Positions 59,573 through 64,000 of a DNA stretch of 64,000 nucleotides are shown here, piece after piece. Source of the DNA: an uncultured Christensenellaceae bacterium (GTDB taxonomy: Bacteria; Bacillota; Clostridia; Christensenellales; Borkfalkiaceae); NCBI GenBank assembly GCA_910586655.1, contig CAJUIR010000002.1, forward strand, positions 226,778-290,777, given 5' to 3'. Below the pieces are notes generated by a model. It worked only from the letters and a program-made list of their open reading frames with translations. It ran no database searches and was not told the DNA's origin. Made by a program: the position numbers and the translations under genes. How positions within the stretch are numbered: the first letter of the stretch is position 1; each line of letters starts with the position of its first letter.

Positions 59573-61990
59573 ATGTTAGGAGCAATAATAGGTGATATTG
59601 TAGGTTCCCGTTTCGAGTGGCATAATTACAAGTCGAAGGACTTTGAATTTCTGAACTATCAGTGTTTTTTTACCGATGATTCAGTGATGTCCCTCGCTCT
59701 ATGTAAAGCGCTTCTGCAGAGCGGAAATGGGTTCGCTGATTTGAGTGAGCAAGCGATAACATGTATGCGTGAATTCGGAAAGAATTACCCGCATGCTGGA
59801 TATGGCGGTGGATTCTCAAGCTGGCTCTTATCAGTAAACCCGCAGCCGTATAATAGCTTTGGTAACGGTGCTGCAATGCGTGTCAGCGGATGCGGCTATG
59901 TTGCGAATTCTATCGAAGAAGCGAAGCGGCTTTCAAAAGCTGTAACAGAAGTAACACACAATCATCCGGAAGGACTGAAAGGTGCTGAAGCTGTGGCGGT
60001 TGCTGTTTTCCTTGCACGGTCTGGCTGGAACTTGCTTGAAATTAGGGACTATATCGTAAAAAATTATTATCGCATCGGATTCACGCTCGATTCAATTCGG
60101 GAAGAGTACGATTTTGATGTAACCTGTCAGGGTTCAGTGCCACAGGCACTGGAAGCTTTCTTCGAGTCGACTGATTTTGAAGACGCAATTCGGAATGCAA
60201 TATCAATCGGCGGGGACAGTGATACAATCGCGGCTATAACCGGTGCTGTTGCGGAAGCGTACTACGGAATACCTACAGAAATCAGGAAACACGCTTTGAC
60301 TTTTCTGGACGAGCGCCTTCTGGCAATACTCGTTGAATTTGAAAATAAGTATCCGAGCAAAATTGAAAAGATACAAGCTGCCGGTAGTGTAGGGTTCACA
60401 CCCTCTACTGGTGCAAAAACGCAAGTGGGTGCAAGAGAAAAGATGATGAAGTCAGCAATGGATATCGCGGACAGTGAGTTGGATGCAACTACTGCCGATG
60501 CGGAAGAAACAACCAGCCAGAAGCTGTTCTCTCATTTATTTGAAGATTGTAATATTTTGCGCGGACCTATTAACCAGGACGAATATAAAAGCTATGTCAC
60601 ACCACTGCTTTTCTATAAGCGTTTATCGGATGTGTACGATGAGGAAACACAAGCGGCGCTTGAAGTATCGGGCGGGGATGAAGAATACGCAAGTTTCCCA
60701 GAAAATCACAGGTTCATAATTCCTGAAGGCTGCCATTGGAAAGATGTGCGTGAAGCAAGCGAGAATGTTGGTGTTGCAATAGTTAAGGCTATGAACGGAA
60801 TTGAACGTGCGAACCCGGATAAATTGAGCGGTGTATTCAGCAGTTTTGATGATGCGAATTGGACCGATAAAACGAAATTGTCGGACGAACGTTTGAAAGA
60901 CCTCATCGAGCATATGTCAAAGATTAAGGTGGGCAACAATAACTATTCAGCAGATGTCATGGGGGATAGCTACGAGTTCCTAATAAAGAAGTTTGCAGAT
61001 ATGTCGAAGAAGAATGCTGGTGAATTCTATACCCCGCGTTCTATCGTTAAACTTTTGATTATGCTTCTTGCGCCGAAAGCGGGCGAAACCGTCTACGATC
61101 CTGCGTGCGGAACCGGCGGTATGTTGATTGAAGCAATCCGTTATATGCATGGGGATAAAGCCACTTATGGGCGCATATATGGACAGGAAAAGAACCTGGC
61201 AACCTCAGCGATAGCAAGGATGAACCTTTTCTTGCATGGTGCTGGTGACTTTAAAATTGTACAGGGCGATACGCTTCGTTCACCGAACTTTCTTGATAGG
61301 GGTTCATTGAAAACCTTTGATTGCGTGGTTGCAAACCCGCCGTTCGCCTTAAAGAATTGGGGCGCTGAACAGTTCAGTTCGGATATTTATGGACGGAATA
61401 TTTGGGGAACACCTTCGGATTCAAATGCCGATTACGCTTGGCTTCAACATATGATTAAATCAATGGACCAGAAGAAAGGCAGGTGTGCGGTAGTGTTGCC
61501 GCAGGGCGTTCTCTTCCGCACCGGCAAGGAAGGCGAAATTCGTGAGGAACTTGTCAAGTCGGATTTGATTGAATGTATAATTACTTTGACCAGCGGAGTG
61601 TTCTATTCGACAGGTGTTTCAGCTTGCATCTTATTCCTCAACAAAGAAAAAGAGCATACTCATAAAGGTCGCATCTGCATGATTGATGCTTCCAACATAT
61701 ATACGGCGCAACGCGCTCAAAACATTATGACGGAATCGGATATACAGAAAGTTTACTCTTTATATCAGGCTTATGAGGATAAGGTTGATTTTGTTAAGAT
61801 AACCACGATTGCCGACATAAAGGATAAGGGATATACGCTGGCGGTAAATAACTACATTGAAAGGAAGGAACAGAAAACTGTTCCCCCGGAAGAAGTGCGC
61901 CGGCAGTATTTCGCAGCATATGCAGAAATGCTCGAAGCCGAAAAGAAATTAAAGGAATTATTGCTTAAAGGAGGGTATGTTCGTGAGTAA
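59573..61990 (+). CDS. ADP-ribosylglycohydrolase-HsdM fusion
   Basis: An 805-residue single open frame joining two full domains. Residues 1-262 are a DraG/ARH-type ADP-ribosylglycohydrolase with all metal-site motifs: IGDIVGSRFE (6-15), FTDDS (33-37), GNGAAMR (97-103) and GGDSDT (213-218). A linker of about 50 residues leads to an HsdM (about 315-805) with the N-terminal helical domain, EFYTPRSIV, SAM motif DPACGTGG (509-516) and NPPF (588-591). DraG enzymes remove ADP-ribose from proteins or, in some relatives, nucleic acids. I know of no described role for this fusion. GGAGG precedes the ATG. Confidence 0.88.
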   Translation: MLGAIIGDIVGSRFEWHNYKSKDFEFLNYQCFFTDDSVMSLALCKALLQSGNGFADLSEQAITCMREFGKNYPHAGYGGGFSSWLLSVNPQPYNSFGNGAAMRVSGCGYVANSIEEAKRLSKAVTEVTHNHPEGLKGAEAVAVAVFLARSGWNLLEIRDYIVKNYYRIGFTLDSIREEYDFDVTCQGSVPQALEAFFESTDFEDAIRNAISIGGDSDTIAAITGAVAEAYYGIPTEIRKHALTFLDERLLAILVEFENKYPSKIEKIQAAGSVGFTPSTGAKTQVGAREKMMKSAMDIADSELDATTADAEETTSQKLFSHLFEDCNILRGPINQDEYKSYVTPLLFYKRLSDVYDEETQAALEVSGGDEEYASFPENHRFIIPEGCHWKDVREASENVGVAIVKAMNGIERANPDKLSGVFSSFDDANWTDKTKLSDERLKDLIEHMSKIKVGNNNYSADVMGDSYEFLIKKFADMSKKNAGEFYTPRSIVKLLIMLLAPKAGETVYDPACGTGGMLIEAIRYMHGDKATYGRIYGQEKNLATSAIARMNLFLHGAGDFKIVQGDTLRSPNFLDRGSLKTFDCVVANPPFALKNWGAEQFSSDIYGRNIWGTPSDSNADYAWLQHMIKSMDQKKGRCAVVLPQGVLFRTGKEGEIREELVKSDLIECIITLTSGVFYSTGVSACILFLNKEKEHTHKGRICMIDASNIYTAQRAQNIMTESDIQKVYSLYQAYEDKVDFVKITTIADIKDKGYTLAVNNYIERKEQKTVPPEEVRRQYFAAYAEMLEAEKKLKELLLKGGYVRE

Positions 61991-63482
61991 GAGAATCACG
62001 CTTGAAGAGCTGCAATCTTATCTTTGGAATTCAGCAGTTCTGCTCCGTTCAAATATTGATGCTGGCTCGTATAAACAGTACATATTCCCGCTCCTTTTCT
62101 TCAAACGCATCTGCGATGTTTACGATGAGGAAACTGAAAAAGCAGTAGCTGAATATGGTGAAGATGCCGCCGAGTTCGAAGAGCAGGAAATTCACGCTTT
62201 CGTTGTGCCGAAGGGATATCATTGGAACGATGTTCGAGCTGTATCCGAGAATGTTGGTGTTGCAATTGTACAGGCTTTTCGTAAAGTAGAAAACGCGAAC
62301 ATCGACAAGCTGCAAGGCATCTTTGGTGATGGCGCATGGACGAATAAAAACCGTTTGCCTGACAGATTGCTGAAAGACATAATAGAGCATTTCAGTTCCA
62401 AAACTCTGTCCATAGCAAACTGCCCTGAAGATGAATTGGGGCAGGGATATGAGTACCTTATCAAAAAATTTGCAGATGACAGCGGGCATACGGCGCAAGA
62501 GTTTTATACCAATAGAACAGTGGTTCACTTGATGACGGAAATGCTTACACCCGCTTCCGGTGAATCCATTTATGATCCTACTTGCGGTAGTGCGGGAATG
62601 CTTATCTCTGCAATCGCATACTTAAAGTCGCAAAATAAAGAATGGCGTAATGTAGCCGTTTACGGTCAAGAGATTAATGCGCTTACTTCAGCAATTGGTA
62701 AGATGAATTTATTCCTGCATGGGGTGAAGGATTTCCATATCGTAAACGGTGATACTCTTGCAGCGCCGGCATTCATTGAACACGGCAAGCTGCAACAATT
62801 TGACCTCATTCTTGCCAACCCGCCGTACTCTATAAGTCAGTGGAATCGTGCTGCTTTTGAGAACGATAAATACGGGCGTAATTTCCTCGGTGTGCCTCCG
62901 CAGGGCAGAGCCGACTATGCATTCCTCCAACACATTATTGCCAGCCTGAAGCCCGATACGGGGCGCTGTGCAATTCTTTTACCGCATGGTGTTTTATTCC
63001 GCAACGAAGAAAGCTCAATGCGCGAGAAATTGATACGCAGTGATGTAGTAGAATGCGTGATAGGACTTGGTCCGAACCTTTTCTATAATTCACCTATGGA
63101 AGCGTGCATCGTTATTTGCCGGATGAATAAAAAGGTCGAGCGCAGAGGGCAGGTGCTGTTCATTAATGCTATTAATGAGGTTGAACGCAAAAATGCTCAG
63201 AGTTATCTTGAAGAAAAGCATATCAAGAGAATAGCTGATGCTTACTTAAAATACACAGATGATGATGGATTTGCAAAGGTTGCAACTATTCAGGAGATTG
63301 ATGATAACAATTTCTCTTTGAGTATTCCGCTTTATGTTAAGCAATCTGTCGATGAGGGAGCGGTTGATAACCGTAATATCCAAGAACACTACGAAAGCTG
63401 GAGGGCTTCTTCAGAAATGATGAAGTTGAGCTATAAAAAACTTAATGCCATGTTAGGAAAGGAGGAAGATAGCGATGAGTAA
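61983..63482 (+). CDS. hsdM: Type I DNA methyltransferase subunit HsdM (second)
   Basis: A 499-residue HsdM. Order: N-terminal helical domain (LFFKRICDVYDEETEKA), EFYTNRTVVHLM, SAM motif DPTCGSAG and catalytic NPPY, all standard for N6-adenine methylation. It is a paralogue of the HsdM part of the fusion upstream (shared SDVYDEET/CDVYDEET and VSENVGVAIVQA patterns). Start choice: ATG at 61977 is only two bases from AGGAGG, while GTG at 61983 has the proper spacing of eight, so GTG is preferred. It overlaps the fusion stop by eight bases. Confidence 0.92.
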   Translation: MSKRITLEELQSYLWNSAVLLRSNIDAGSYKQYIFPLLFFKRICDVYDEETEKAVAEYGEDAAEFEEQEIHAFVVPKGYHWNDVRAVSENVGVAIVQAFRKVENANIDKLQGIFGDGAWTNKNRLPDRLLKDIIEHFSSKTLSIANCPEDELGQGYEYLIKKFADDSGHTAQEFYTNRTVVHLMTEMLTPASGESIYDPTCGSAGMLISAIAYLKSQNKEWRNVAVYGQEINALTSAIGKMNLFLHGVKDFHIVNGDTLAAPAFIEHGKLQQFDLILANPPYSISQWNRAAFENDKYGRNFLGVPPQGRADYAFLQHIIASLKPDTGRCAILLPHGVLFRNEESSMREKLIRSDVVECVIGLGPNLFYNSPMEACIVICRMNKKVERRGQVLFINAINEVERKNAQSYLEEKHIKRIADAYLKYTDDDGFAKVATIQEIDDNNFSLSIPLYVKQSVDEGAVDNRNIQEHYESWRASSEMMKLSYKKLNAMLGKEEDSDE

Positions 63483-64000
63483 GGTGTGCTTGGGTGATGT
63501 TGCGTTCGAGCATAAAGAAACCTGCAAAGGCGATAAGGGAAGTTACCCGGTTGTAGGACTCGAACACTTAATCCCGGAAGACATAGAATTGTCATTGTGG
63601 GATGAGGGCAGCGATAATACGTTTACAAAAGTGTTCCGCAAAGGGAATGTTCTTTTCGGGCGCAGGCGTGCTTATTTGAAAAAGGCGGCAGTAGCACCTT
63701 TCGATGGTATCTGTTCTGGGGATATAACGGTTATTGAAGCAAAACCGGATAAAATTGCACCGGAACTGCTCCCGTTCATTATTCAAAATGACGCGCTTTT
63801 CGATTTTGCGGTTGAGAAATCGGCGGGTTCGCTTTCACCCCGCGTAAAGTGGGAGCACTTGCGTGAGTTTGAATTTGAGTTGCCGGAAATGGATAAGCAA
63901 AGGCAGCTTGCTGAGGTGCTTTGGTCGATGGATGCAACGAAGAAAGCATACAGAAACCTTGTAAAAAGCACCGATGAGCTGGTGAAATCTCAATTTATAG
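63475..64000 (+). CDS. hsdS: Type I specificity subunit HsdS, 3' end outside window
   Basis: Open to the last base (175 codons visible). The N-terminal target-recognition domain (CLGDVAFEHKETCKGD, then GNVLFGRRRAYLKKAAV) is followed by the conserved helix region (LPEMDKQRQLAEVLWSMDATKKAY), as in HsdS. A second recognition domain is expected beyond the window. The ATG overlaps the HsdM stop by eight bases with AGGAGG upstream. HsdS sets the DNA target for both methylation and cutting. Confidence 0.9.
   Translation, partial: MSKVCLGDVAFEHKETCKGDKGSYPVVGLEHLIPEDIELSLWDEGSDNTFTKVFRKGNVLFGRRRAYLKKAAVAPFDGICSGDITVIEAKPDKIAPELLPFIIQNDALFDFAVEKSAGSLSPRVKWEHLREFEFELPEMDKQRQLAEVLWSMDATKKAYRNLVKSTDELVKSQFI

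Overview
The window reads as a chromosome segment of a spore-forming Bacillota, class Clostridia. It carries spoIIID, a tetrahydrofolate riboswitch with an ECF folate transporter, RNase J, the DUF421/DUF4363 pair, clostridial-style acyl-CoA dehydratase activase proteins, AGGAGG-type ribosome binding sites and sigma-A promoters with 17-bp spacers. A gut-type uncultured clostridium is plausible, but I cannot name a genus from sequence alone.

Layout: (1) 1-11453, a surface polysaccharide cluster on the + strand: a cut ATP-grasp gene, three glycosyltransferases, four genes matching the UDP-GlcNAc(3NAc)A pathway (WbpE, WbpD, WbpA, WbpB types), a Wzy-like polymerase and a Wzx-like flippase, closed by a terminator. 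(2) 11588-24111, housekeeping genes: spoIIID, a two-gene dehydratase activase unit, DUF421/DUF4363, riboswitch-controlled folT, lgt, a coiled-coil DivIVA-like gene, lspA, an RluD-type synthase, a small membrane protein, der and plsY. (3) 24212-30863, glycolytic genes gpmI, tpiA and pgk on the - strand. They are separated by a decayed serine recombinase, a GDSL lipoprotein and a small XRE/DUF6809 regulatory cassette. (4) 31130-35726, the str operon rpsL-rpsG-fusA followed by tuf, with a strongly foldable RNA between rpsL and rpsG. (5) 36078-49370, mixed genes: YihY, serC-serA, a 1032-residue protein with 23 tandem 18-residue repeats, an N-terminally extended RNase J, a TfoX-N/TrmR/U32 (TrhP-type) tRNA-modification run, and a lipid kinase that appears leaderless.

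(6) 49438-64000: a tRNA-Thr(CGT) gene marks the start of what looks like an accessory island. It contains several XRE regulators with palindromic operators, a SLOG-family protein with a membrane protein whose C-terminal anchor is cut off by an in-frame stop, and small unknown genes. It ends in a large type I restriction-modification-like operon that runs off the window. This operon is the most unusual part. It has a consensus promoter with a perfect inverted repeat just downstream of the -10 box, and it encodes a methylase/specificity fusion with an altered catalytic motif, HsdR, an ADP-ribosylglycohydrolase fused in frame to HsdM, a second HsdM, and the first part of HsdS.

All calls come from reading the sequence and from memory of protein families. 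No search was run. Promoters, terminators and RNA folds were found by eye.
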